64,000 bases of DNA from Mercurialis annua (GCF_937616625.2 NC_065571.1:22332201-22396200); one strand, 5' to 3'. Numbered from the stretch's first letter, positions 1 to 12,157 are shown. A program made the numbers and translations. Notes: a model not told the origin generated them from the letters alone.

Positions 1-420
1 GACTCTGGGACTTGTTCTGTCGTTCTTGGCTTTTTGTCTTCTGGAATGTCTGTATCTCTGTCTACCCGTTTTCAGGATTGTCTGTCATTCTTGGCTGTCT
101 ATCTATATTTTTGTCTGTCTGTTTTCAGGATTGTCTGTATTTTTTGGCTGTTTATCTTCTAGGGTGTGTATTTTTTGGCTGTTCATCTTCTGGGGTGTCA
201 GTATATTTTTTTTTGCTTTTCATTTTCTAGGGTGTCTGTATTTTCCGGCTATTCCGTCTTCTCGCATTGCATCCTTAGAGGTATTTTTCTGGCATATCCT
301 CAAAGGATGTAGTTTTTTTGTCTTTTAGTGGCTTATACCTTTTTAAGAGAGCCATCCCCTCATTTCTTATTTTGCACTTCCTTTTCTTCTTTCTATATTC
401 CCATAATTTGAGTATTTGAG
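1..420. repeat. pyrimidine-rich imperfect tandem repeat
   Basis: T/C-rich sequence in which phrases such as TTTTCAGGATTGTCTGT and TTGGCTGT...TCTTCTAGGGTGT recur every 30-50 bp up to about position 250, then decay. Open frames here are low-complexity (F, L, C, S rich) and follow the repeat, so I do not call a gene. It may be intronic or upstream sequence of the PMD pseudogene that follows. Confidence 0.5.
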
Positions 421-422
421 CT

Positions 423-554
423 ATGGCACCACCCTGGACCATTAGGGAACCCGTGCATTGATCTCGACCGGCATGCTGCTTTACTAGAGGCGGATGAGGA
501 GGTTCCGCTCTTGTGCATCTATAGGGGCACTTGTGTGCCTAGGGTCATCGTGAG
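423..554 (+). pseudogene. possible first exon of PMD-type gene, interrupted by CACTA insertion
   Basis: From an ATG at 423 a frame reads MAPP, then must shift after the CCCTGG run to read on as a proline/leucine-rich stretch beginning GPLGNP, up to a good splice donor (AG followed by GTGCGT) near 554. A short MAPP/PGPL-like start is what I recall for plant-mobile-domain proteins, and a PMD exon follows the CACTA element on the same strand. The phase at the donor does not fit the phase at the acceptor at 8896, so even without the transposon this is not an intact gene. The assignment rests mainly on position. Confidence 0.3.
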
Positions 555-601
555 GTGCGTTTTTCATAGTTTTTGGCTTGTATGTAGACTTTTTATTGTA
601 T

Positions 602-1105
602 CACTACTAAAAAACAGCTAATTAGCGACGGACTCAATTTCCGTCGCTAATTAGGTGTATTAGCGACGGATTCAGCGACAGACGTTGAATCCGTCGCAAA
701 TATGGCAAAAAGACTGGCGGGAATGCTCCCGCCACTTTAGCGACGGCCACGTCCGTTTCCAATCCGTCGCTAAAGTGGCGGGAGCATGGCGGGAACTTTT
801 GGTGCCTATATTGGAGGCAAATTTGGCGACGGATGTTTACATCCGTCGCCAATTTTGCCCCCAATTGAAACGCGCCGTTTCAATTGGTGAGGTAGCGACG
901 GATATACATATCAGTCGCTATATGTTAGCGACGGATATAAATATAAAATAAACCAAATTTAATACCTGAATATTCGGTTTGATAACCCGCTATAGATAGT
1001 GGACACAAATTTTTGTTTCATTTTGATGGGTCGCACGCCCGGCACACAATTGTAACGGCGTGTTTCAATTGGGTCAGAGATTAGCGACGGATTATGTCCG
1101 TCGCT
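602..1105 (+). repeat. CACTA 5' terminal inverted repeat and subterminal repeats
   Basis: The TIR is followed by about a dozen copies of GCGACGG or its complement in both orientations, usually as TTAGCGACGGA or TCCGTCGCTAA (e.g. near 625, 662, 741, 825, 893, 928, 1083). In En/Spm-type elements such subterminal motifs are bound by the TNPA-like protein, and here the second gene of the element is the natural candidate. Several copies form inverted pairs, so this end could fold. Confidence 0.85.
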
Positions 1106-2656
1106 AATCTTCGACCTAATTAAACCACGCTTCTCTTCCTCTTCCCCATTTCTGCTAACCCATTTTCTCCCATTACCGCCGTCCGTTTTCTCCCATTACC
1201 TCCGTCCGTTTTCTCCCATTAAAACACGCTTCTCTTCCTCTCCTTCCATTTCTCCTCCCCGCCAACCACCGCCTCTCCTTCCTCCAGTACTGCCGTTCCC
1301 TGCACCACCGCGCTGCCGCCACCGCCACTGCCTGAGGTAAGTTGTTTTTTATTATTCGTTGGTTTTTATTTGTTTTTAATTAATTAAAAAAGCTCCTTCC
1401 CGCAGCCACCGCTGCCGCCGCTGCCGCTGCTTCCCCCGCTGCCGCCGTTGCCCACGCTGCTGCTGCTGCTGCTGCCATACATTGTAAGTTTAAGTTTTTT
1501 TTTATTAATTAGTTATTTAATTAAATGTTAATTATTAATTATGTTATATTAGGTTTAGGGTTATTTGTTAGGTTAGATAGGATTTTATAATTTGTTAGGT
1601 TAAATTAGATTAAAATTGTTAATTATAATTTGTTAGGTTAATTAAACCCATAACTTTGCAAATGTAATTTAGGTGAATTAATTATTGTAATTAATTTAAT
1701 GTGTTTAAGTTTAAATATAATTTTTCTAGTTAATAATAATATTTAGTAAAGCTTTTTTATATTGGTTTAGATTAACTTGTTATTCAAATGTTTAATTTGA
1801 TTTTTTTTGTTTAATTAGGTTAAATACTTGTTTAATTAGGTCACATAATTATTTTTAATTTTCGGTAATTGAATTAATTGTTATTTAGGACAATTAGTTG
1901 TTTGATGTAAATTGCGGTTTGTGGATTGTAATTTGCTTGCAGGACTTCCCTGAAAAATGGGTGATGCTCATTTTTAGGGGAAGTGCTGCCCAATTTTTTT
2001 TAGAAATTTAATATATTTATTGCGTGATAGGTGTGATATCCGTTAGTGTGTTGCAGCGGCTCGACATTCTTTATTGTTCTTTTATATCTGTTGCGGTTCT
2101 GCTCTACAACAAGTAAGTGCCGTTATTATTTTTATTTTTATTTTCATTTATAATTAATTAGTTAATTTATAAGCTGTTTAAACCTAAAATGACCTCGATT
2201 TTATTTCCACCGAATAAAATCGTAAACCTAGCCGTAGAGTTCCCGTCCCGTGTGTTCAAGCGATTGAACGACACGGGATTGTACAGTTTGCACAGTTCGC
2301 AAAACTGGTCCTCCCGTAACTCGATCACGAAAATTATATATGTCTAGTAGCGATAGAAAAATATTCGGTTGTTTTCCAGCGTTTGTTCTCCGGGTGGATG
2401 TATAGTATATGTTATGTAACGCTTATTCCTCGCGGAATATATAATTAGCGTTACACCACATATGCTAAATATCGCACTGAAGGAGAACGACGCCGGAAGG
2501 CTGCCGAATATTTTCTCCGTTGCTAGGCATATATCGTGGCTGAGTTAAGGGGCGCCAGTTTTGCGAATGGGATAGGTCCATACCTTTAAAGCAGTCAATT
2601 ACATTGACTTTGCTATTTTCGAGCGAAAACCCCTCATAATTATCCGTGCTACAGAA
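1106..2656 (+). other. CACTA non-coding leader upstream of transposase
   Basis: No long frame. It begins with a CT- and CCG-rich stretch (about 1130-1340) that looks like a 5' UTR, with possible donors after 1333 (GAGGTAAGT) and after a (CTG)n run near 1456-1483 (TTGTAAGTT). Then comes AT-rich, intron-like sequence to about 2100. The leader is probably spliced, but I cannot fix the exons. The stretch 1941-1996 duplicates sequence from an intron of the TNPA-like gene. Confidence 0.4.
1941..1996 (+). repeat. copy 1 of a ~55-bp repeat internal to the CACTA element
   Basis: The block after TTGCAG (GGACTTCCCTGAAAAATGGG and on) recurs at 7380-7435 with roughly 80% identity by eye. Both copies follow a splice-acceptor-like TTGCAG and read DFPEKWVML before a stop or divergence. 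This may be an old exon duplicated within the element. Confidence 0.6.
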
Positions 2657-5600
2657 ATGGAATCAGACCGAAGTTGGATGTATAGGCGGCTCCAGGGCGG
2701 GTTGTTGTACCCAGGTATTGACGAGCGCGTACAAGAGTTTGTGAATTTCGCCTTACGTCATCCTGCGTGTATGAGTGGGGCTGAGATTAAATGTCCTTGT
2801 CCTAGGACAGGATGTAAAAATACGAGTTATCGGGATGTCGAAACAGTCAAGCTTCACATTTTGCAGAAAGGGTTTGTCAAAGATTATCAAGTCTGGGTTT
2901 TTCATGGTGAGGGAAATGTTTTAAATCCCCGTCCCGTTGCAGAGCTACCGGAGTATGACGTTGACATGGAATATGAGGGGGGTGACGAGTTCAGCTCCGT
3001 TCAGAGAATGGTTATCGATGCTGCCGGTCCAGAATTAGTGTTCACGGAGGAGGAACCGAATAATGAAGTGAAACATTTTTATGATATGATGCGTGCGGCC
3101 GAAGAACCTGTATGCCCCGGTAATAGCAAACACTCTCCCTTGTCTGCAACTGCTAAAATGTTAGACATCAAAATGTCACACATAGTGGGTCAGTAGCTCT
3201 AGTAGATGATGTGACCGAATTTATACAAGAGCTGCTCCCAGAGAACAACAAGATGCCAAAGAACTTTGCTGAAATCAAGAAGATAGTTAGAGGTCTTGGA
3301 TTGCCGGTTGAAGTTATCGATTGCTGTTTTCGCAACTGCATGATTAACTGGGGGCCAGACGCGGAGTTAACCCGATGCAAAATTTGCGATCACGAACGGT
3401 GGAAACCGCCCCCTAAAGGAAATTCTGTGAAAAGACGAGTTAACGTCCCTTATAGGAAAATGTTTTATTTTCCTATAACTCTGAGACTACAGAGGTTGTA
3501 CGCTTCTATAGCCACCGCCAAGCATATGACGTGGCACGCAGAACACGAGATGGTTGATGGAAAAATGTGTCGCCCGTCAGACTCTCCGGCGTGGAAACAT
3601 TTCAGTGAATTGCATACAGAGTTTGCGGGAGAAATTCGAAACGTCAGACTAGGCCTGTGTACTGATGGGTTTCAACCATTTGGGGCCTTCGGGCAGAATT
3701 ATTCATCATGGCCAGTCATTTTGACACCCTACAATCTCCCCCCAGGGATGTGTATGAAAGATGAGTTCATGTTTTTAACTGTTATTGTCCCTGGGCCTCG
3801 AAATCCTAAACACGAAATGGATATATTCCTGCAACCGTTAATAGCTGAGCTAAACCAACTGTGGGAATTTGGAGTCCAGACATTCGACGTTCATAGGCGA
3901 CAGAATTTCCGTAAAGGGAAAACCGTACATCAAGAATTCGGACAGCCGAAAACCGGAGAAGAATTGCTGGCAGAGGTGGACAATCTGGGTTTTATGAAGG
4001 CATATGAAATTGGGGCTGAGAAAAATAATGCTGCAAAGTCGAACGATTATGGTTGGAATAAAAAAAGCATTTTTTGGGATTTGCCGTATTGGAAAACAAA
4101 TCTCATTCGTCACAATCTCGATGTCATGCACATTGAGAAAAACGTATTCGACAACATTTTCAATACGGTACTAAATGTTCCCGGGAAAACGAAAGACCAT
4201 GTAAAATCTAGGGAAGAGTTGAATGACATATGTGATCGGCCTGAGTTAGCAAAAGATCCGGTAATTGGGAGATTTCCTAAGGCGATGTATGCTTTGGACA
4301 GGGACGGAAAAAAGGCTTTACTCGAGTGGATTAAGTTAATAAAGTTTCCAGATGGCTATGCGTCTAACTTGTCCAGATGTGTCGATACAATCAGTCTGAA
4401 GATGCATGGAATGAAAAGTCATGACTGCCACATTTTTATGCAAAGACTTCTGCCAATCGCTCTCTGTGAGCTATTACCGAAGGAAGTGTGGGAGCCTTTA
4501 ACAGAGCTGAGTATCTTTTTCCGTGAGTTAACCTCCACGTCTCTAACAGAGAAAGATCTAGAACGTATGAGGCTGGAAATCCCAAAGATACTGTGCAAGC
4601 TGGAACGTATTTTTCCGCCCAGCTTTTTTGACTCCATGGAACATCTACCCGTACATCTACCGTACGAAGCTATGATGGCAGGGCCAGTTCAGTATCGCTG
4701 GATGTACCCATTTGAAAGGTAATGTTACTGAATTTTCTCAATACTGTGTATTAACATGTAATGTTTACTAACTGTGGCATGTGGAATCAGATATTTGAGA
4801 AAACTAAAAAAGAAAGTGTCCAATAAAGGGAGGGTAGAAGGAAGCATCAGTAGCGGATACTTGAATGAAGAAACCGCAAAATTTGCAGCTTATTACTTTT
4901 CAAAAGGTGACCCAATGATACCTGAGCGGCTGCAAAGAAATGAAGTTTGTGACATTGAAGTCGACGACGATGTTGACAGACTATCTATTTTCAAGCCTCG
5001 CAGGCAATCAGTGGGTCCTTGTCGAAAGAGATATCTTGAAGATGCTGAGATTGTTGCTGCCCGGACATATGTTCTGTTGAATTGTTCAGAAATTGAAAAT
5101 TACAGAGAGTAAGCTTTAATACAGCTGTTAATGTAAATAATAATAACGATTCAGAGTCTAATTATTGATTTCTTATTAACTTAAGGATTTTCGAAGGCGA
5201 GTTGCAGAGAGGAAACCCCGATATCAGCACCTCGCAAATTGAAGCAAAGTTTGAGAGTGACTTTGCCTGCTGGTTTCAACAATATGTAAGTATTTTAAAA
5301 ATTATATTTCGATTATTTCAATATAAAGTTCCGATTTACAATACACTTTTACGCTACAGGTTCAAAATCCAAATGTCTGTACTAATCCCTTCATTCTTAG
5401 TCTCGCCAAAGGACCTCTTAGATCAGTCAAAACATTTAAGGGGTACCGGGTAAATGGATTCAAGTTTCAGACTCAAGCGTATGGGGAGGAACAACTTACG
5501 ATGAATAGTGGAGTCTGCGTGAAGGGAACTCAATATGTCGATAACGAAAATGACTTTTATGGAGTTCTGACAGACATAATTGAGTTGGAGTATCCGGTGC

Positions 5601-6046
5601 TTCCAATGAAGACGACTGTCTTATTTAAATGCGAGTGGTTCGACCCAGCGCACAATTCTGGCACAATTAGTAACAAAAAATACAACATGGTGGATAATAA
5701 TAACAAAAAGAGATACAATAAGTATGAACCTTTCATCTTAGCCGAACAGGCCGATCAAGTTCATTACCTACCATATCCGAGTAAAAGAAGGGATAAATTA
5801 AATTGGTGGGCAGTTTGCAGAATAAAGGCACGATCAGAACTTGACATGCCCGAGGGGATTATCCCGGCTTTTCAAGATGACATAGAAGAAAATCCTCTCA
5901 TTGTTGCAACAGACAACAATCCGACATATTTAGCTGATCAAAATGGAGAAGCTGAAGAAGATGCGTTGTTTATGCCTCCTGAACAAGAAACAGAAGATGA
6001 GTTCATCGCATCCTCATCAGACGAAGATGAAAGCGAAGAGCTTTAG
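2657..6046 (+). pseudogene. TNP2-like CACTA transposase gene, frameshifted and internally deleted
   Basis: The family is recognised by its order of domains. The start (2657, MESDRSWMYRR) is the transposase-associated domain with its Cys-rich CPCPRTGCKN. The catalytic TNP2 domain (LGLCTDGFQPFG, LTPYNLPPGMCMK, LDVMHIEKNVFDNI) follows. DUF4218-like and DUF4216-like regions (VLFKCEWFDP) come last, with an acidic tail. Deduced exons are 2657-4718, 4791-5108, 5186-5285 and 5360-6046; the splice phases agree. Two defects are visible. The frame breaks at 3177-3182 (CACACA, one CA too many would explain it), ending the first frame at 3196. At about 3901-3912, RRQNF runs straight into RKGK, where family members as I remember them have some 70 further residues including a Cys motif. 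The gene is probably not able to make active transposase. Confidence 0.85.
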
Positions 6047-6197
6047 TAGTTTAGTAATTTTTTTGTATTACATTTTTAAGTGTATACTCGTTGAATTTTA
6101 ATTAATATTTATTAGTTTTATGTTTCACGAAATATTTCTTAATTTATATAATGTGTTGGTTGGTTGTGGAACATGTAAAATTGACGTATGTACAGGT

Positions 6198-7980
6198 ATG
6201 AGGGGTCGAGGTCGAGGCACTGGCTCAGGCCGTGGCACAGGCCGAGGACGCGGACGAGGAGATGACCATGTTGTTGGCGATACCGACGTTGCTGAGGAGC
6301 AACAACAGCTGGAGACCAGAGGACCTATTCAGCCTCGGCAGCAGCGTGAGCCTGGCGAGCCCCCGGCTATTCTGGACGACCAGGGCAGGGCGAGGGTTCA
6401 TCCAGACCCTAGCAGGTTTGATTACTATTTAGTTTGTAATGATATCGTAATATGTAATTAATTTATATGTAAACTAATTTATGCTAATCAAATCACAGGA
6501 CTTTGTTGCTGGACTCAGGGCCAGTTTCTCGTGCCATCAGAGAGATTTTTAGGAAGTGCTGGTTCGAGACTGGCTATGCATGGCGCTTTCTGACTGCGGA
6601 TCAGAGGGATTTCTATTTCCAGGAGTTCCAGGTAATTAAATTAAAGTTAATACATTTACGTATTGATTTTTGTGAAAAACTAACTCACATCATATGTTTT
6701 TACTGTTGTAGAAAGAATTCTGGTGGGATAGTTCGGTCTACAGCGACGAGCTCATCAGACAGGTCTTCATGACCCACGCAGCCACTCGCTACAAAGACAA
6801 CGTCCATAAAATGAAGTCCAAAAAGCAGAAGCATAAATCTGTGGGCCAAGATATATGGGATGCCTGGAATGTCTTCTGGGACACAAAGGCGGAGAAGAAG
6901 AAGTCGGAGATAGCCCGGGCAAACCGGATGAGCGAGCCGGCGGGCGCCGGTACTGGACCGGTCCGTCATACCGGGGGATCCCGCTCTGCTATCAAGCATA
7001 TGGACGTGATGGTATGCTTCTAAATTCAGTAAGTAAAATAATGTTTTTTCTTTATTTTCGAACTTATTTAATCATATTTTTTCTAATAGGCTAAGGAGTT
7101 CGGCCGGAAACCGAGTGCGACGGAGCTATACACTCGCCTTCACTCCACGAAGGGTGAGAAGAAGCTTGTAGACAAGCGGGCTCAGAACATGACTGTAAGT
7201 TCTTATAAATTCATAAATCTAGTAATTATGTTTAGGCTTTGGTGTTGAATATATATATTGTACTTGTTAAATATATTTGGATTAACTGTTTAAGTACATA
7301 AGTTGTGTAGACTTGACGTTTGTGTACTTAATTAGATTGAAAGTGTTTGTTGTTTGGGTTATATATTGAATTTTCTTGCAGGATTTCCCTGAAAAATGGG
7401 TGATGCTCATATTATAAAAGAAATGCTGCCGAAATTTCGTTAAAAGTTATAATTACTTTTAATATGTTATGCTTTTTATTTGTTATTAACCTGAACTGAT
7501 ATGTTTTTAACTGTTTTGTAGGACGCTATTGCTGAGAGGCTGGCTGCTGCGACTCAGTCGCCGACCGGAGAGGGTAGCTCGACGAGTCCAGCGGAGGTGG
7601 ATGAGACCCAACTGTTTCTGGACATCGAGGGTGTCAATAAGAAGCACCGCGTGTACGGTTTAGGGTCGGCGAGTAGCAGGTATGCAGCCCCCAGTAGCAG
7701 CAGGGCGCATCGAGGCAGCTCTTCTAGGTCGACACAGCTGGCGGACGAGGACATCGAGCGCCGTGTGCAGACAGGCATTCAGGAGGGCCTGCGAGAGGTT
7801 GAGGAGAGGTTAGCGGAGCAAAATCGTCAACAGCTGGCAGAGCAACGGCGTGAGCACCAAGCGGCAATGGCCCAGCTTATCCGAGAGGAGATTGTAAGGA
7901 TGATGCCTAATCTTCCTCCAGAGTATCAGCCACAGTTTCCCGCTCCCCCACCAGACCGTGATGACACTACAGATTTGTAG
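6198..7980 (+). CDS. TNPA-like CACTA protein (plant Ptta/En/Spm transposase family), five exons
   Basis: Exons deduced from GT-AG sites with matching phases are 6198-6415, 6499-6631, 6712-7011, 7090-7194 and 7522-7980, which give 404 residues without a stop. The protein begins with an RG-rich stretch (MRGRGRGTGSGRG). A conserved core follows (IREIFRKCW, then KEFWWDSS, then an HxxKGEKK-like segment in exon 4), as in the Ptta/En/Spm family (Pfam Transposase_24). It ends in a Gln/Glu-rich region likely to form a coiled coil (about residues 300-370). The probable role is binding of the GCGACGG subterminal repeats to bring the ends together. The ATG at 6198 lies just after an acceptor-like TACAG, so a non-coding upstream exon is possible. 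No defect seen, unlike the TNP2 gene beside it. Confidence 0.8.
7380..7435 (+). repeat. copy 2 of the ~55-bp CACTA internal repeat
   Basis: It lies inside the last intron of the TNPA-like gene, right after TTTCTTGCAG. If used as an exon it would add DFPEKWVMLIL and then stop, giving a shorter protein ending after exon 4. The sequence partner is at 1941-1996. Confidence 0.6.
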
Positions 7981-8189
7981 TGTCCTGTTAGATTAGGATT
8001 CTGAACTAATTATGTATTTTTTTCTTTTAGACGACGTTATATGTGTATTTTGATATATATCTATATATTCAGTGTCAACTTTCTATTAATTGTTATCCGT
8101 AAATGAATTTTAATTACTGTATTTAACGGATTTGAAACGACAGGGGAAAAACTGCGAAAAATGGCAAAAATCTGCCGAAAAACCATAAA

Positions 8190-8624
8190 TTAGCGACGGA
8201 TTTCATATATTGGCGACGGATATGTCCGTCGCCAACGTGCCAAATTGGAGACAAATTTGGCTAGGTTGGCGACGGATACAGTCCGTCGCTACAGTTCTGG
8301 ATGTGGCGACTGATATTCTGTTTCCAAATTGGAACATTTGGCGACGGATATATCTGTCGCCAATATATTAAATCCGTCGCGAGTTGGTCTCAGCTTTGGT
8401 CTCAGCTTGAGACCATGTTGCGACGGTTTCGGGTGAATTTAGCAACGGGTTATCCGTCGCTAAATCTACCACGGAATACAATTTGGTCGCTAATTTAGTT
8501 TGCGACCAAAAATGTTGCTACGGACACAGTCCGTCGCAATTCTGTCGCTAACTGCAGTTAGCGACGGTATATAGGGCAGTAGCGACGGATTAATCCGTCG
8601 CTAATGCCATGTTTTCTAGTAGTG
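8190..8624 (+). repeat. CACTA 3' subterminal repeats and terminal inverted repeat
   Basis: A mirror of the left end: about a dozen GCGACGG/CCGTCGC copies (near 8191, 8212, 8227, 8265, 8283, 8339, 8372, 8454, 8531, 8563, 8579, 8594), closing with TGTTTTCTAGTAGTG. The sharing of one core motif between both ends is expected for binding sites of one protein. Confidence 0.85.
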
Positions 8625-8896
8625 TATGTATGTTTGAAATATGTCTGAAATATTGTCGAATCTTTGTCTAGTCCTCGAAAATTTGTCCCGGAGAGGGAAA
8701 AGAAGTAGCGGTAGCGCCGCCGCCACTATGTTCTGGCGGTGCCGCCAGGATAAGTTGGCGGCGCTGCTAATGACACTGGTGCTATGACGATGGCGCTAGT
8801 GCCTCTGTGGCACGCGACTCCCGGTGCGTTTTTTGGCTATTCCGGTTGGATTTTTGATGATTATGACCCCAATTTTTTATCTTTTTATGTTTTCAG

Positions 8897-10611
8897 GGGA
8901 GAGATATGTTCCGTACATCGGGGAACTTTGTGGATGCGCGCGTCTGGTACGATGCTTTGCCTGCTGCTGTTCGTTCTCGGGTAGACGCTACAGGTTCCGA
9001 CCGTCTTGCTAGCGGTCTGTTCACTGTGACGAGGATATGTGACAGCATTTCTCTGTGTGCGCTGATGGTGCGGTGGATGGATACTACTCACACTTTTCAT
9101 TTTCCGGTTGGGGAGCTAACAGTGACTCCTTTGGATTTCTCGCTGATTACTGGGATTTCTTTTGGAGGCTTGCCTATGCCTTTTGTTGGTGGTTTGAGAT
9201 TTTATCCTCAGAGGGATGCGTACATCTTCGAGATGCTGGGTTTCATTACAGAGATGAAGGGTTGTAGTCTTCGACACCCTGTGCTGTATGACCATTACAA
9301 GGAGAGCTTTGAGATGAGGTTGATCTGATTGCCCGAGCTTTCATCTGTTATCTGCTGGGGTCTACTCTGTTCTGCAATTCAGGTGCGACTTTGCCACTTT
9401 GCGTGTTGCTAGCCTTAGATGACTTGGACATGGTTAGCTCGTATGACTGGGGATCTGCTGCTTTGGGCTATCTGTACACCAGCATGGTCCAAGTGGTCCG
9501 CGGGAGATCCCGTCTTTCTGGGATGTGGCTTGTTGTACACGTGAGTTGTTTTATTGCCTTTAACTGCATCGTGCTTTTGATTTTATACCCTATGCTTAGA
9601 TTCTAGGACTTTTCCCGTACTTTGACGCAGAGTCAGGGAGCTAAGTGTAGGGGCCGGCTGAACGAGCTGGCGTGGACAGATGTGAGTATCGAACTCTATT
9701 TTTGAACTATTCTGGGTATCTTTTCCAGTGTTGAACACCGTTCTACTAATTGCAGGCGGATGCTTCTTGGAACACTCCTCCTGGAGTTTGCTGGCCTTAG
9801 TGGGTACAGGGTGCCGTAGAGAGATTGGGTATGCATTATCTAATGCATGGTCCGAGTTGTAGATCCTGTTTTCTAGGGGAGCGTGTTCTCCTTTTGTGGG
9901 GTGGCCCACGTGTCCGTATTGTCCAAGTTGGACCTTCTTCGTCAATGTTGCGTGGCAGGGACGTGATATCGTCTGCTCTTCGACCAGATCTTAGAGGTTA
10001 TCCTGCTACTGGTCTGCTATCTGTCCCTTAGCTGAGCTATCTAGATGACTTTGCGAGGCCTCTTCTGGGGAGGCTTCTGTTGGACGGAGTACCCGTCGTT
10101 CAGGACCAGCAGGCGGCTGCAGGGCCACGGGTATGTGTCACTCTTCTGGGTTTTTCCTCTTTCTGGGTTTTTCCGTCTTCTTGAGTTCTCTCTTCGGTGT
10201 TCTTTCAGGGAGGTGCTAGACGTGGGTCCCATTATGTCCGTGCTAGGGTAGAAAGTTCGGGGTCTGCTATTCGAGTCCTGTCTGGTAGGCGAGCCGGTGC
10301 TGGTGACATGGTCTCTGGTTCTTTGAGTCAGATGCCAGAGAGATCTGCACGTTACAGTGGCGTGCGTGGGCCTATGCAGGACTCTGCTCCTTTATGCTAC
10401 ATGACGCATTCTTTTGCGCCTGCTGACTGTACCCATGTGTGCATTTACCTTTTCTATTCTTTTATTATGAGGGTCCATTTTTCCTGGTAGACTGAGCGTC
10501 TTCTTCTGGATATCAGGTACCGGTATCTGACGTGGCTCAATTGGTTGATGCTGCTTACTACTGGCGTGATCACTTGTGTACTGTGTCTGCCCATATGACG
10601 GTAAAAACAAA
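8897..10611 (+). pseudogene. plant mobile domain (PMD, MAIN-like) pseudogene, right part
   Basis: From the acceptor at 8894-8896 the frame reads through VWYDALPAAV, then TTHTFHFPVGELTVTPLDF and LITGISFGG. This is the signature of the aminotransferase-like plant mobile domain (PF10536). The frame stops at 9326-9328, but the next frame continues the same domain at once (IARAFICYLLGSTLFCNSG, then DLDMVSSYDWGSAALGYLY to a GTGAGT donor at 9541), so about one base was lost near 9315. Later pieces (9607-9680, 9757-9830, 10210-10600) look like decayed exons with stops. The gene is cut at 10618 by Copia sequence, and its 5' part is separated by the CACTA element. PMD genes occur both as host genes and as transposon cargo; which applies here is unclear. 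Confidence 0.7.
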
Positions 10612-10617
10612 TATGCA

Positions 10618-11191
10618 ATATGCACTAGGTCAATCATGTTTTGACCAAGGATGCATTCTTGCTATATGGTGGTCAGGAAGATGAGCTGATTGTAAAGGGT
10701 TACACAGACGCTAGCTTCCAAACTGACATTGATGATTATAAATCACAGTCAGGATATGTGTTTTGTTTGAATGGAGGTGCTTTCAGCTGGAAGAGCTCGA
10801 AGCAGGACACCATTGCTGATTCTACAACAGAAGCTGAGTATATAGCTGCTTCAGACGCAGCTAAGGAGGCTGTTTGGATCAAGAAGTTCATAACTGGATT
10901 AGGAGTTGTTCCTAGTATATCCGATCCAGTGAACTTGTTATGTGATAACAATGGGGCCATAGCACAAGCAAAGGAGCCCATATCACATCAGCGATCCAAA
11001 CACATACTTAGACGTTATCATCTCATTCGAGAAATCATTGAGAGAGGAGACGTGAAGATATGCAGAGTTTCAACAAATGATAATGTTGCTGATCCGCTAA
11101 CTAAGGCTCTTCCACAGCCTAAGCATGAGAGTCATACTAGGTCAATGGGAATTAGATTTAATGTAGATTGGGCCTAGTGCAAGTGGGAGAT
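10618..11191 (+). pseudogene. Ty1/copia polyprotein, RNase H end only
   Basis: The open frame 10641-11177 holds the C-terminal RNase H domain of Copia pol: GYTDASFQTD (first catalytic Asp), SGYVFCLNGGAFSWKSSKQ, STTEAEYIAASDAAKEA (catalytic Glu), LCDNNGAIAQAK (Asp), and the usual end NVADPLTKALP. It stops 14 bp before the LTR, with a purine-rich tract AAGTGGGAGA (11181-11190) as the PPT. Everything upstream (gag, protease, integrase, RT) is missing. Instead, 10618-10645 repeats the first ~30 bp of the LTR with a 10-bp deletion, so the left end is a recombination joint. Confidence 0.85.
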
Positions 11192-12119
11192 TGTTAGTGA
11201 TATGCACTAGGTCAATCATGTTTGACCATGTTTTGACTTTATCATTTTGTTATTTATTGATTGGCAGTTTTATCATTTTATATTAATGATTAAAGACTTG
11301 AATGGTTAATTCTTTCTAAGGTCATCAAGTATGTGACTTGATAGTAGAACCCTTAGGTTTAATAAAAGAATTATATATACCATATATCCCTAGTCTTAAT
11401 AGAACATTGAGACTAGTATGATGTTAACTGATGATTATGTTTTACTAATCATGTATATGAGATATTAAGTCAAACCATAGGTGCTATTTGAGAAATAAGG
11501 CACTAGATGACCCACTGTGAGAATACTACATAGATCACTGTCATAAGTAATTCTCATTACAGTTCTATTAGTATAATCCTTTGACCTTGAAATCATCATG
11601 AATTTCTACATAGTTGTTTCATATTTTGATACAGTCTTACATTATCTTTAACAGGATAATGGAATAGATTGTCATTGGATATGAAAGTAACTATGTGAGA
11701 AATGTGAGTGACTGAGAAGGAATTTGTCCTAGTAAGATATCTATGGCCCCTTGAAGAAGATAGACCGAAAGAAATGCATGGCCATGCTAATTGATAAGGA
11801 GTTATCATTTTCAGTCTACTTAGAGTCAAGAAACTAATGATTGAATATTATAAGGATGACAGAACTATGCCTTATATTCAATCTGGATATCGAGAGACAA
11901 AGGGATTAAAATATTATTGTAAATGGTTAAATCGGATTATCGATATTCGTATAACTTGGGTAGTCATAATGTCTTGCAAGAGGCCACTTATGACTTGTGG
12001 GCTGAAATAGGGATTTCGAGCCTACTGTCAACGTTATATGAACCTACAGGGTCGCACACTAAGAACAGGCCCAAAACAGTTATGGGTTGTACAAGCCTAA
12101 TGTGATTAAGTGATTAATT

Positions 12120-12157
<38 letters not shown>

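Larger units (their letters stand above)
602..8624 (+). mobile_element. complete CACTA (En/Spm) DNA transposon, 8.0 kb
   Basis: The left end CACTACTAAAAAACA and the reverse complement of the right end, CACTACTAGAAAACA, match at 14 of 15 bases. The 3-bp target duplication TAT lies at 599-601 and 8625-8627, the length typical of this superfamily. Both ends carry many GCGACGG/CCGTCGC subterminal repeats. Inside are a TNP2-type transposase gene and a TNPA-like gene, both on the plus strand. The near-perfect ends suggest a fairly recent insertion. The broken TNP2 suggests that it could move only with a helper. It sits in the PMD pseudogene, probably in an intron. Confidence 0.95.

Noticed and set aside
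9583..9945. 120-residue minus ORF over the PMD pseudogene
   Set aside because: Antisense to decayed PMD exons and without family resemblance.
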